Below, in pieces: positions 22,438 to 34,111 of a stretch of DNA of 64,000 nucleotides. Made by a program: the position numbers and the translations under genes. Position 1 is the first letter of the stretch; each line of letters begins with the position of its first letter. The stretch comes from Triglochin maritima (lineage: Eukaryota; Streptophyta; Magnoliopsida; Alismatales; Juncaginaceae): NCBI GenBank assembly GCA_963682175.1, contig OY821784.1, positions 29,493,621 through 29,557,620 on the forward strand, written 5' to 3'. The notes beneath the pieces are model-generated. The model searched no databases and had not been told where the DNA came from. It saw only the letters and a list, made by a program, of their open reading frames with translations.

Positions 22438-23044
22438 AATACCCCCACACCTATGTTTTTGCTAGTCCCGAGCAAAACAAAGAAAGAGAAAAGCAAACGA
22501 GAAACAAGAAATCCTATCTCACTTTCGTAGGAATCACGGTTGCACTTTGCACGTGCAACAAGCCATTAAACCTCCTTGTTGCCAAGGAGGAGTGTTGTCT
22601 CCTGAGGGTTTTCAGCGGATATACCTACAAAATCCGAACAAGATGCATTATTCAATCTAGACACACGACTCGTTGGACTTATTTTTTCGATCATTGGACG
22701 CGGTAATCCTACGGGCCGACTCTATATAGGTAATAAGTCCATACACCTAGCCTAATGAACCATTCGTACAAGTTAAATAAGGAATTAAGTGAAAGACATG
22801 GACAACCTCAACATCCTCAAGGGATACAAAGTGTAAAGTTCATTAAGGTTTTGTTTTGCATTACCATTTTTTTGTTTCCTTTTCATTTTTTTTGTTTTTC
22901 TTCTTTTCTTTTTATTAGTTGGAGCATCATTCTCCCAGGGTCAGGTTTCATTGCCCATGAGGACTTACACTATCACGTACACCTTTCCCCAAATCTCCAC
23001 GTAGGACAATCCCTACAAAAGTCTGGATAGAACACCTCCCCGGT
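22438..23044 (-). mobile_element. Compact internal region 2, interrupted at its PBS by element A
   Basis: It has the same gene-less structure as 20401-21033, with the same deletion joint (TAGGGATTG of the 3' UTR next to the PBS-proximal sequence). The hairpin CCTCCTTG-loop-CAAGGAGG is at 22571-22590. The primer site starts at CCTCCCCGGTAACGG and is split by the insertion of element A. Its other half resumes at 29612. Confidence 0.85.
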
Positions 23045-23049
23045 AACGG

Positions 23050-24252
23050 TGATGCATTGCATACATTGCATCATATGTCTTTCATTTAGATTAATTTTAT
23101 ATCAATAAATGCTACTAAGGTATGTGTTTAGTCTTATTTACAGAATACATGGAACTGAATGCAAATTACCCATATCCCGAGCATAAACGTATGCAAGAGA
23201 CGCATTTCTATCATAAAGACCAAGTTCAAGATTATCGGGGTTCAAATTGAAGTCCATCCAAGTATAAAAGCATTCAAAGACCTAATTACAAAAACACCAG
23301 GGACTTAAGCACAAAAGTAGTCAGGGACTTAATTCCAAAAAGTCGAGAACCCGACTGCAAATTACGAGTACCAAAATATTATTTTGGAGAATTTTTAAAG
23401 AAAAAATCAAACTTGGATCTCCAAATATATGAAGAAATTAATTCGGAGCTCAAAAGAAAGGAAAGAAATCAATCTGGACGCGTAAAGGACAACTAAAACA
23501 TACCATAAACACACAGGAAAAATCCGGATCGATTCTGAGCCAGAAAGGTGGCAATTCCGCCGCACCTCATGTACAAAATGCGGCGGATTAACCGCACAAA
23601 ATTTGATCAGTACGCTCAAATTTTTACCAATGCTGTATTGACGCGTGTACTTTCCTTTTATGTATTGGGATCCCCGGTTGAGGCTAGAAATAAGGCCGAA
23701 TCATGTATTGAAAGGAGCTTCTCCCCTCCCCTTCCCTTTAGCAATAAAATTCTGTTTGTTTATTTCGTGTTTTTAGTTTTCTTTTGTAGTTTCTCTAGGA
23801 CCCTTTCTCCTTCCCTCCATCCTTGAGTTTCTAACCCTCTCCAAAGGGTGGGGGTGATGGATTTAGGGTGATGAGAAGAAGAATTATGTTATTATTTTAA
23901 TTTCGTGTTAGTTTATTTTGATTACTTGAGTTTATGTTGAGTCATTTATCATGTAATGATTTATAACTAATGTGGTTTATTATAAGTTTCAGATTTCTCT
24001 AAACAAAACCCGATATCTAAACCCCCACCCGCTGGACTCTCATCCATATTCGCTTTCTTCTTAGTTTTTGTTGTTCTTGCTTTAGAAAATTGAAAATCCA
24101 AAAATCTCAAACCAACCTTATTTCTCTCTCTTTCTATCCTTAATCGAAAAATCACAAAAAAATATAAATATCTCTCCCTCCTTGTGTTCGACCCGTACTT
24201 GCCGCGTCTTCATCGACGTCGTGCACTTGCGGTATAAATCAAATTCTCATCA
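23050..24252 (+). repeat. Element A 5' LTR
   Basis: 1203 bases, starting TGATGCATTGC and ending ATTCTCATCA. A GC-rich hairpin with arms TCCGCCGCA (23556-23564) and TGCGGCGGA (23579-23587) lies in the middle, parallel to the palindrome of the other LTR subfamily. The sequence otherwise differs widely from LTRs B, C and D, so A is a separate subfamily. Confidence 0.88.
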
Positions 24253-24258
24253 AGTTTT

Positions 24259-24275
24259 TGGCGCCGTTGCAGGGG
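24259..24275 (+). other. Primer binding site, tRNA-Asp type, element A
   Basis: TGGCGCCGTTGCAGGGG matches the complement of the 3' end of plant tRNA-Asp (CCCCGGCAACGGCGCCA) except one base. It begins six bases after the LTR. tRNA-Asp priming is typical of Athila elements. Confidence 0.88.
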
Positions 24276-25693
24276 AGGCGACGAAGATTTTGTTTAATTT
24301 TGGTGATTTTGATTCTATTTTGTTTATCGTGTGCGTGATCTAACTATTTGGGTTTGCGTTTCAGGAGACAACGGAGTGCGCGGCGAAATCCGGGCACAGT
24401 TGGAGAAAGAAGAGCGGTGAAATCACCTCACCCAAAGAACAACCTGCGGCGGATCCGCCGCACGCCTGGAGCATCTGGGCTTCAAAATTTTCTGGGGTCG
24501 TCTCCATCTCTGGGTGGACGCGTAGAGCAACTGAAAATTTTTGAGAGCAGGCGGCGAACCCGTCTTAGCGTTGCGTAGGTAACGTTTGTTTTGTTTTGCG
24601 CAATTTTCGATTTTTGGAAATTTCTTTTTTGTAGAACTGCACGTGTTAGGCTCAAATTCCATAATTGGCAATAATTGAACTCTGACCTAAAAATTGGCAA
24701 AATTAGAAGAACTTAGTGCATGCATCATATAGTGTTTTGTTTGCATTATTCTTGCTAAATTCTTGCAAATTATTTTTTGCTGAAGAGTGTTGGAGGCAAG
24801 GTACGTGCGTGGTTTTTATCGATTGCATTGAAACATATAATTTAGTTGCGTACAACCTTGCAATTGTGCCCCACTAAAGACCAATATCTGACTATCTTTG
24901 CTAGATTTAAGTTAAACTATGTTAAGGGCAACTCTGTAGGAAAAGATACGGTGGGGATTTCATCACCCTTCCGTGGCCCACAAATCACAATCCTAAAGTG
25001 TCACCCAAGCCTTAAATTAAAATAAATTAGACATTGGCCCCTAAGGATTCGAACTCAATTAAGGAGAAGATTGGTTTGACTTGCTATGACTTGAAGCTGA
25101 TCGAATTTAATTTGGTATCTAGAAAGTGTTTTTGTGTTGACGTAAGTCTTCCAAGCGAAGTGGTTGTCTAATTGGCACCGACTCTGTCAGAAGCGCCCCA
25201 CTAGCTATACACTGTCTGGCCAATTTGGTTTTATTAGTGAGGGAGGTGAATCAAGCGAACCAATTCGACTCAACCAGTTTGGAGTCATCTAGATTTAAGC
25301 TACATTAGGTCTAGGATTGTTTGAACCGTGCTTGTTTAGGAAACTTCAGACCAACCCTCTCATCTATCTTTTAGAGTTAAGTTTCCCTTCTCATCTGAGT
25401 CTTCTTTCTCTTCTCATCTCAATTCTCTAGATTAGGATTCATTTCTCATCTTCCCCCCGTTCTATTGTTTATTTCCATTTTTGAAAAAAAAAAAATAAAA
25501 AATTTAAAAAAAGTAATTGATTCTTGAAATTGAATTTGGAATTTAAATTTCAAATTTGAATTCAAAAATTGATTCTAACCAGTGCACTCAGATTTGGGTT
25601 CGGGACTTGAGCAATCGACTCTCACGAGTTCATCTAGATTCCAGTCTAGAGCTTAGCCCCAATCCACCTGTTGCACCACCTCACCCGGATCCA
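24276..25693 (+). other. Element A leader with 18-bp palindrome
   Basis: Long untranslated leader. A perfect 18-bp palindrome TGCGGCGGATCCGCCGCA lies at 24445-24462, 170 bases after the PBS. The block GGGGATTTCATCACCCTTCC (from 24953) recurs in the leaders of B, C and D. A pyrimidine/A-rich tract precedes gag. Confidence 0.8.
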
Positions 25694-28129
25694 ATGGGTG
25701 AGAATGTAGTGGACCCACCTAGGACTCTGAGGGATCGGTGCTACCCAACGATGGCTGCTCACCCATCGTGCATCGTTATGCCCATCATACCGGGTCGCGA
25801 CTTCGAACTAAAGGCACAATACATGAGTATGTTGCCCAAGTTCACCTCTAAGGAAGACACATATCTCTTCCTTAGAGAATTTGAGGAAATCTACTCCCTT
25901 ATGCAATACAAGCATATCTCTGAGGAGGCAGTGCGTCTTAAATTCGTGCCTCTAGCATTGAAAGACAACACTAAGAAATGGCTATATAGTCTAGTCGAAA
26001 GATCTATTAGGAGTTGGGCCGAGTTTGTTCAAGTGTTCTTAAAGAAATATTTCCCCAACCATAAGACTATTAGGATTAGGAATGAAATTGTTGCATTCGT
26101 TCAAACTGAGAGCGACCCGTTCTATTCCTATTTGGAAAGATTTAAGAACTTGTTGACCCAATGCCCTCATCATGGAATTCCAAGATGACAATTGTGCCAA
26201 ATTATTTATGAGGGATTGACACCTACATCTAAGGTTATGTTAGAATTTGTAAGCCAAGGAAACTTTATGTCCAAAAATGAGAATGATGCTTGGACTTTTC
26301 TTAAAGATTTAGCCAAAAATAGTATGCAATGGGACAATGCTAGAACACTGATTAACCCGAGTATTGGATCTAGAATAGAAAGTCAACCCAAATCAGGTGT
26401 CTTAGCTGTAGATGCTATTGTAGTTGCTGAAGCAAAACTAGCTACCCTTATGCGTAGAATGGAAAGTCTAGAGCTGAAAACCCGACCCCTAGTGAATCAA
26501 GCCTCTTCTATCCCTTGCTCTATATGTGGTTAAACGTGTCATATAATGGAGGATTGTGCACATATTTCTGCGGACTTGGAACAAGTTAATGCCGCATTTA
26601 ACCATTCTAGAAATGACCCATACGCATCAACCTATAACCCGGGTTGGCGTAATCATCCCAATTTTTCATGGAACCAACAAGGTCAACCTCCTAGGCAACA
26701 ACCAAACTCGTATAACCAAAATAATACATCATCTGGGTTTAGTAACAATGGAGATTATGATGTTAGATTGACAAGCTTGGAAAATTTGGTTAAGACTTTT
26801 ATGCAAACAACCACCCAATCCTTCCAAAAGCTAGAAACACAAGTCAACCAACTAGCACAAATTGTAGGTGAAAGAGAAAAGGGTCAGTTTCCAAGTCAAC
26901 CTGAGGTGAATCCAAGACCTAATAATCAATATCAGCCCTATCAACCACCTCTAGGAAGTAACAACCCTAGACCGGTTCAAATGGTTCATGAGGAGGGACC
27001 GTTCCAACAAATAAATGTAGTTGTATCATTACGGTCTAGAAAACAAGTTGATAACAATGTGGTAAATCCTAGGGCTCCTAATCAATCTAGCCATCAAGCA
27101 CCCACATGTGACCTGACCATTGAATCTGAAGTCCAATTTGAAAAGCCCAACCCACCTAGTCAACCTGACCCTATAGCTCAACCTGAGCGAGTCTATGTTC
27201 CTACAACCCCATTCCCCAATAGACTCAATAAGAGCTCAAGTGAACAAATGGAGAAACTCTTGGAAGTATTTAAGCAAGTTAAGGTGAATATTCCACTCCT
27301 AGATATGATTCAACAAATTCTTGCTTATGTTAAATTCTTAAAGAATATGTGCACTAAGAAGAGAAAAATGAACGTACCAAAGAAGACATTCTTGACTGCA
27401 AACATAAGCTCTATTCTGTCCAACTCATCTCCTATAAAGTATAAGGACCCTGGGTGTCCCACAATTTCATGTGCGATAGGAGATACTTTTAGCAACAAAG
27501 CCCTTCTAGACCTTAGTGCTAGTGTTAACTTACTCCCGTTCTCTGTCTATGAGCAACTAAACCTTGGTCCACTAAAACCCTCTAAGACAACCATTCAATT
27601 TGCTGATTGCTCTGTTAAGAAACCAAGAGGTATAGTAGAGGATGTTTTGATTAAGGTTGGTGACTTCATTTACCCAGTGGATTTTTTCGTTCTAGACACT
27701 AAACCTGTTGTCAATCCTAAGAGACAAATCCCTGTAATACTAGACAGACCCTTTTTAGCCACTTCTGAAGCTTTGATAAATTGTCGAAATGGGCTCATGC
27801 AACTATCTTTTGGAAACTTAAAAGCTGAATTTAATATCTTTCTTGTTGATAGTGAACCAGAAATAGTATGCAATCAAAGTGATGTTGTGATGAGATCGCG
27901 TATCTATAAGATTTCTGAATCAAATAAATCATCACAAAATCCAAAAGAAAGTGAGAAAAAAGGGAGTAATTCATCTACCCAACCACCATCACTCGAGCAA
28001 ATAAGAGAACCAACACATGTGAGGGGTGTGGAATCTTTACCTTCGAACTCTCAGGGCAACATGGGGAACAATTCAACTGCATACATGGACCAACATGGTG
28101 ACATTCAATCCAGTTCTGACTATGGTTGA
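25694..28129 (+). pseudogene. Element A gag-protease polyprotein, two in-frame stops
   Basis: Structural capsid protein plus aspartic protease. The first ATG of the frame is at 25694, and the frame is open back to 25556. The gag domain spans about 25720-26530: DRCYPTMAAHPSCIV, YLFLREFEEIYSLM, KDNTKKWLYSL and QCPHHGIPR mark the Athila gag fold. A zinc knuckle CSICG-stop-TCHIMEDC (C-x2-C-x4-H-x4-C) follows. Downstream are a Gln/Asn-rich linker, the VKVNIPLLDMIQQI and KRKMNVPKK segments, and the protease with active-site region LLDLSASVNLLPFSVYEQL (27505-27560) and the flap-side VILDRPFLAT. Stops are only at 26186 and 26531, with no frameshift, so the copy is fairly young. Protease has DLS where relatives have DLG. 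Pol domains are absent. Confidence 0.9.
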
Positions 28130-29104
28130 CTCTGAGCAAATTCAATCCCTCTACCGCAAGTTGACTCAGGTAATAAGTGCATGTGCTTTATCTTTGCATA
28201 CATTGACGACAATGCATGATTTAGGTGTGGGGGGTATCTATCTATCTATATAATCATCAAAAAAAAATAATTATTCAATGCTCCATGACATAGCTTAAGA
28301 TTGAACTGCCAAAATCCGTGTACAAATTGCATTGAGTTTTTGTTCCTTATTATATAATTCTGCTTGTAGAAACTATGACATAAATCTAAGTTCCAAAGAA
28401 ATAACCCATTACCCTTTAAGACATGTATGCACTTAAATTGGATGAATCAAATCTTTGAAGTGGTTGATAAAAAGCAGAGATTGAGGAAAATATATCGGGA
28501 AGTGTGGACTTCTAATAGCAATTAAGCCTTGAGGAAAATAAAAGTAAATAATAAAAATAATAATAAAGGAATAAAGTGAGGAAAGCACATTTTGCAAAAT
28601 GATTACAAAAACCCAAGCCTTCGAGTGACTGATCCGTAGGGGTATCTTAAAACCCGGTAACTTGAATCTGCCAGCTCGGGATTATCGACCAAACTCGCTA
28701 CACAAATGCAAAAATGGTAAAAGTGTCAAAAAAGCAAATGTGTTGAATCACGGGAAAAAAAAGAAAAAAAGAAAAACTTTAAGATACTCAAGGCCCAAAG
28801 TTAAAAGAATGATCCATGTCATGGTTTATCTGAATGATACTTCACCACCAGAGGAGGCGTGCAAAATAATTTAAGTTATAACATGTGTAGAATGGTTAAT
28901 GATGTGAATATTGGAGGAATGAAGACCAAGTCAGATTTTTTTATGACTAAAAACTCGTCCTCTAAGGAAACTTAGGGGTTTAAAGGCTTGTTGCACATGC
29001 TAAGTGCAACCGTGATTCCTACGAAAGTGAGTAAGAATTTCCCTGTTTTGATTTTTCTTATATTTTGTTTTGCTAGGGACTAGCAAAATCTAGGTGTAGG
29101 TATT
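28130..29104 (+). other. Element A 3' untranslated region with two hairpins and polypurine tract
   Basis: Non-coding. Hairpin I (28959-28978) has stem CCTCTAAG/CTTAGGGG with a GAAA loop. Hairpin II (28990-29010) has stem GTTGCAC/GTGCAAC with a 7-base loop. The polypurine-like run TAGGTGTAGGTATT (29091-29104) abuts the 3' LTR. Both hairpins have counterparts in regions 1 and 2, B and C. Confidence 0.75.
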
Positions 29105-29611
29105 TGATGCATTTCATACATTTCATCATTTGTCTTTCATTTAGATTAATTTTATACCAATAAATGCTACTAAGGTATATGTTTAGGCTTATTTACAGAA
29201 TACAAGGACCTGAATGCAAATTACCTATATCCCGAGCATAAACTCATGCAAGAGACTCATTTCTATCATAAAGGCCAAGTTCAAGATTATCTGGGTTCAA
29301 ATTGAAGTCCATCCAAGCATAAAAGCATTCAAAGACCTAATTACAAAAAGGCCAGGGATTTAAGCACAAAAGTAGTCAGGGACTTAATTGCAAAAAGCTG
29401 GGGACCCGACTACAAATTACAAGTACCAAAATATTATTTTGAAGAAGTTTTAAAGAAAAAAAATCACAAACCAACCTTATTTCTCTCTTTCTTTCCTTAA
29501 TAGAAAAATCACAAAAAAATAAACAAATATCTCTCCCTCCTTGAGTTCGACCCGTACTTGTCGCGTCTTCATCGACGCCATGCACTTGCGGTATAAATAA
29601 AATTCTCATCA
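29105..29611 (+). repeat. Element A 3' LTR with internal deletion
   Basis: 507 bases. Start and end match the 5' LTR, but about 700 bases are missing between TTTTAAAGAAAAAA and ACCAACCTTATTTCTC. The loss removed the hairpin and promoter region. The identical ends plus the AACGG duplication show it belongs to element A. Confidence 0.88.
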
Positions 29612-29627
29612 AACGGCGCCAAAAACA

Positions 29628-30215
29628 TGATTGATTTGTTTTATATGAAACCGCCAATGCACGGCCGCGTTGAAGCGGTGACAAATACGGGTCGATCCAC
29701 AACGAGGTGTGTCGACTTTTGGTTTGTGCGAAGGAGAGTGAGAACAAAAGGAGAGAAAGATTGATTACACTAACTACACTAATCTAAACTAGTAAACTAG
29801 GAAGGCTGAAATAAAATCACAAAACAAACTAAACTAAGCAACTAATGAAAGAAGATAAAACTCAGGAATGGAAACCCCTAAGGGGTAAAGTGTGTGTGTT
29901 CACAAGAAATAAGTGTGGTGAATGCATACAATAAGCTCAAGTGTGGTTAGTGTTTGTTCATGCATAAGAAGTACCTCATGGCAAGGCCTATCATTTACAA
30001 CACTAACCTAGGTGATTAATATGAGCAATGCAAGGCTGTTATTAAGAACATAACGAGCATGGAGTGTACCTAACTATGGCAGAAACCATCAAGTAAAGTT
30101 CTTATTAATTCAAGCAAGCATACTAATATCTCTCACAAACAATAATATCTAGCATTCACACCACCTACATAACATGTACATACATCTACTCCACCCCCAA
30201 AGGGGATGAAACTAC
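29628..30215 (-). repeat. Athila-like LTR 3, truncated
   Basis: Minus-orientation LTR beginning TGATTGATTTG, directly after the second half of the split primer site. At about 30215 (GAAACTAC) it jumps into 3'-UTR sequence (CTCAACATCC), so its U3 part and the polypurine tract are deleted. It served both as 5' LTR of internal region 2 and as 3' LTR of element D. Confidence 0.8.
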
Positions 30216-31424
30216 CTCAACATCCTAAAGTGATACGAAGTGTAAAGTCCATTAAGGTTCTTATTTGCATTACCATTTTTTTGTTTTTTTTGTTTCTTTT
30301 TTTTCATTTTTTTGTTTTTCTTCTTTTCTTTTTATTTGTTGGAGCATCATTCTCCCAGGGTCAGGTTTCGTGCATCATTTACACTATCACGTACACCTTT
30401 CCCCAAATATCCACATAGGGCAATCCCTACCACCCGTGTAACGAGAGTTCGGTCGGAGCATCCCAAGTCAGATGACTCGAAAGCACTAGGCACAAAGTCC
30501 CGTCAGACCTACTTTCCCGAGTGATAGGAGCCGTGCGAGAAGAGAGAACACCTACTCACTTATTTCTTATCTACACATGAACCAAAACCCCTACACTTAA
30601 TGTCTTACAACAAGATTTAGAGGGTCCTTGACTACAACAAATTTCCTTAAATTAACAGACACGAATTATTGACTCACTGGGTTTAGGGTGGACTTCTTTA
30701 AATGTTTGAGCACTGAAACCCTATGATTACTCACCCCCAAAGGAAAACTGGGGTGCATCCTAATGACTTGATAAATCGTAAAGCCACTGTACTAGATATC
30801 CTAATGCATCAAATTCAAGACAATTTTAGGAGCTTTCTTTTTACTTTGTCTCTCAACGGTTTTGCACATGCCAAACACACACAAAACCCACAAAACATTT
30901 TGTTTCGCAAACACATGAAGATTTTGAAAGAAATGTGATAATTTTAAAGCACTAGGCAAGCAAAAGAAGGCAAGTCACCCAAGGATCATGGCAAGCTGAT
31001 ATATCGATATTAAATGCAGAACACTAACATGACCCTATCAATGCACACAAAAGAAAACAACATCAAAGGAAAAGACTTGACTATGTACACACGTGAAACA
31101 CCCCCCACACCTATTTCATGCATTGTCCTCAATGAATGTGAGCAAGATACTACATGAATTTATGCATGAAAAAGGAAAGATCTCACCAACATGAAGCGCA
31201 AAAGGAAGTTCAAGGTTATGTTGATGGACAAAAACCCGAATTCCCTCAAAACCTGTGAGATGCTAAAGAAGGGATACAAATACGTGAAAGAAATGGGGCC
31301 CAAATACACAAGTGTTGGGGCCAACAACAATCAATGCTTGCTCATGGAGTCTTTTATTGTACTTCTTTTTTTTTCTTTTTTTTGAATATAACTATGTACA
31401 AACATAAGTTCCCATCTTCATTTG
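30216..31424 (-). other. Element D 3' untranslated region
   Basis: Read on the minus strand it matches the 3' UTRs of B (38340-39300) and C (50080-51000), including the stretch around TCACATTTCTTTCAAAATCT and TGCATTAGGATATCTAG. There is no coding content. The LTR-proximal part with the hairpins is lost in the deletion at 30215. Confidence 0.8.
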
Positions 31425-32732
31425 TCAAAAGACATCAAATGGGAACCTCAATGGAAGAAGAGTTTCTGCCGTTGCGGTACTGAAGTTATGATCGTCAATC
31501 CAAACTCTCCAACCAATAGGCTGGTGGGTCGGAACGAGGTCAAAAATCTTGTTATGCATGTCTGACTCACCAGGCGAACATAAAGTGGTTCTCTTACCCA
31601 AGGTATCCTCCAATGACTCCTAATACCCTCATTAGTAATGTAGTTGTTTGTTGTTCCATCATTTCCAAGATGATCAGGAACAATAGTGAGAGGCAAACTC
31701 TCATCAGGTTGTTTGAAATTGAGGGTACTAGGGAGCTATTGCTTCACCAGAGGTGAGTCCTTAAGAGGCACAACATGAAGATCATGTGGCTCAAGGGCAA
31801 CGAGACAAAAAAATAAGGCACAATCATGTGCCGACTCATAATGAATTTGGTCCTTGTTTTTCTCAATTTGAATCGAATCCTCCACTAAGTGATCGTGAAT
31901 TGAAACCCCAAGTCTCTTAGACTGATGACTTTGAAAGATTGGGCTTTGAATTTGTGGATGTGGTGGTGGTTCGATATCAAAAGATGAATCCTCATGTTGA
32001 CAACAAAAGTTACTCTCCTCTCACGTAATTGCTGTGACATTTGACTCACTTGCAGTGCCATATTTTGTATGGATTGTTGAGTGGTTTCCATGAACGTATG
32101 GAAAGTTTGTTTCAAGGAATCAGGTATGCGGTCAACTATGAGGTCCAAGTCAGAGCTTGGGAAATTTTGGGGTTGGGTGTTTATGGGTTGAGAATGAGTC
32201 CAATGATTTGAAGTGGGTGTTGGTAGAATTGTGGGTATTCGGGAGGAGGATACTGGGGTGAAAATGAAGTATAATAATTTGGATATGAATTGTCTCCCCA
32301 TGAATCCATCCCCCTCGGGTTGTACACGGATGCGTAATGGTCATATTGCGCATTTTAGAAAAAATATATGCTCATACTCAGGATCTGGGGGAACATAAGG
32401 ACATTCCCCGAAAACATGACCACTCAACCCACAACAATGACACGGTATGGCTACTGGAGCCACCGGTGCACTCATGTCTTCTACCACATGCATGAAAGAG
32501 GCCAAAGGTTCTTGCAATGTCTCAGTTCGATGACCAACATATGATCTGACGTATTTAGATGGTGGTCTAGCAGTCGGTGCCTCTCTCATATTACCCCAAC
32601 ATGAAGATTGTTCACTCTCACAATTAAGATTGTCCCAACCATACGGGGTGTTAGTCTGGGCCACCCCAGGTTTCATGGGTCCAGAATACCAGGAAGAATT
32701 GTCTTGGTCCCAACAATGATATGGATGGTCAC
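31425..32732 (-). pseudogene. Element D gag fragment, no pol
   Basis: On the minus strand, the zinc-knuckle part of gag is recognisable: MREAPTARPPSKYVRSYVGH, then CHCCGLSGHVFGECP (C-x2-C-x4-H-x4-C near 32440), a coiled/Gln-rich segment (TFHTFMETTQQSIQNMALQ), and near the end IGWRVWIDDHN, which matches PPIGWRVLFD of element B. Protease and pol motifs are missing between them, so the element was internally deleted. The gag N-terminus is cut at 32732 by the LTR of element B. Several frame changes are present. Confidence 0.75.
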
Positions 32733-34088
32733 TGATTGACATCATTTCATGCTTATATTTGTATCTTATATCCATTATCTTTCACCTAAACAATGCTATG
32801 TTAGGAGTTTTATGTTTAGTTTTCAGGAATAAATAGGTTTGAAGAGATGAAGCATAAAGGACCCAAAAGCAGGGAAAAAGGACTGAATTGTGAGACCTGG
32901 AGACTAAGATGCATGGGAGAAGGACCTGAACGTAAGACCGAAGGACCAAAGAGCAAAACAGAAAACTCCACACCATCTTGGGGAGTATTTTGACAATTAG
33001 ATTCGGGTCGGAGCTCAAATAAACAAAGTTGATGCATCAAAGACCGACAAACAAATCCAGAAAAGCCCAGAATATATTCCAGACGGATCCAGACTATATA
33101 GACCGCCAATTGGCTGTCTGTTTTGGTCCAAATCCCATTAGATTTTGGTGGGTCGCGTATTAGTGTGTATTTAGTCCATTTCTGGTATTTGTTTAGTCCC
33201 ACATCGGGGGATTGTCCCGGATTGCCTTTTTCTTTGGCTATAAATAGAACTCTTCACCTTCTATTGTAATCACTCTAGATTTTAAGTGGTTATTATTCCT
33301 ACTAGAAGTGAGGCCTTGAAGCACACACTAAAGTAGGATGATGCTACTTGAAATGTGAGTCACTTTAATAAATGTTTCTTTATTATGTTGTTTGTTTTAT
33401 GTTTTATGTTTCTTGTTTTACTTTGTTTAATTTCATTTCAGTAGTTTTAGTAGCTTAGTTTAATAATTAGTGTAATGTGTAGTGAGTAGTTACATCCCCT
33501 TTGGGGGTGGAGTAGATGTTCATACATGCATTAGAGAATGGAATGAATGCTTTATTTACAATGTGTTGATAAAACATGAATGTATGCTTGCTTGTTTATG
33601 ATAGAATTTCTAACTTGATGAGTTTTGCCAAAACGATTAGACACCTCTCATGCTTGTTGAAATAAACAACTTGCATATGTAAATGTTAATCAACTAGGTT
33701 GGTGAATAGATTGATAGGTTTTGCCATAACATTTAGACACTTCCTATGCATGATAACACCACCTTTATTTGTGCTTAAAGAATGTGTTCAACACCAACCT
33801 CTTTGCATGTGTGCACTCACTCCACCCCTTAGGGGTTTTCCATTTCTGAATTCCAGCACTCTTATTTCATTCTTAGCTTAGTTGGTATTTAATCGTTTGT
33901 TTCATTCTTTCGCATTTCGTACTTCGTAGTGTAGTGTAGCGTAGAGTAGCATAATCAACTCTCTTCTCCATCTTTTTGCCACTTGATTTCGTGCAAACGA
34001 GAGGCTTCTCACCTCCCTAAGGATGACCCGTATTTGCCACCTCTTCAACGCGGCCGTACACTTGCGGTTTAATATAAAACGTTCAACA
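32733..34088 (+). repeat. Element B 5' LTR
   Basis: 1356 bases, TGATTGACATC...GTTCAACA. Features in order: five GGAC words exactly 21 bases apart (32859, 32880, 32901 as AGAC, 32922, 32943); palindrome AGACCGCCAATTGGCTGTCT (33100-33119, one mismatch); USE-like GTCCCACATCG and TATA box; the CATCCCCTTTGGGGGTGGAG inverted repeat near 33494. Confidence 0.9.
33196..33246 (+). promoter_or_regulatory. LTR core promoter: USE-like GTCCCACATCG plus TATA box
   Basis: GTCCCACATCG at 33196-33206 is identical to the plant U-snRNA upstream sequence element (RTCCCACATCG). TATAAATA lies at 33239-33246, leaving 32 bases between, close to the spacing of plant Pol II snRNA promoters. The same pair occurs at 43336-43386. 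Confidence 0.6.
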
Positions 34089-34094
34089 AGTTTT

Positions 34095-34111
34095 TGGCGT
34101 CGTTGCCGGGG
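34095..34111 (+). other. Primer binding site, tRNA-Asp type, element B
   Basis: TGGCGTCGTTGCCGGGG, one mismatch to the tRNA-Asp complement, six bases after the LTR end. Confidence 0.88.

Larger units (their letters stand above)
23050..29611 (+). mobile_element. Element A: Athila-like retrotransposon with gag-protease only
   Basis: The element has a 5' LTR, tRNA-Asp primer site, long leader, one gag-protease frame, 3' UTR, polypurine tract and a shortened 3' LTR. The 5-bp duplication AACGG flanks it at 23045-23049 and 29612-29616. It lies inside the primer site of a minus-strand relative. It lacks RT, RNase H and integrase, so it would have depended on another element's enzymes. Confidence 0.9.

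Noticed and set aside
24259..24275. Partial tRNA genes at the primer sites
   Set aside because: Only the 17 bases complementary to the tRNA 3' end are present, each directly after an LTR.
32733..32775. Minus-strand ORF start within the LTR, fused to D gag
   Set aside because: The first residues come from the antisense of the inserted LTR of element B. The fusion is accidental.
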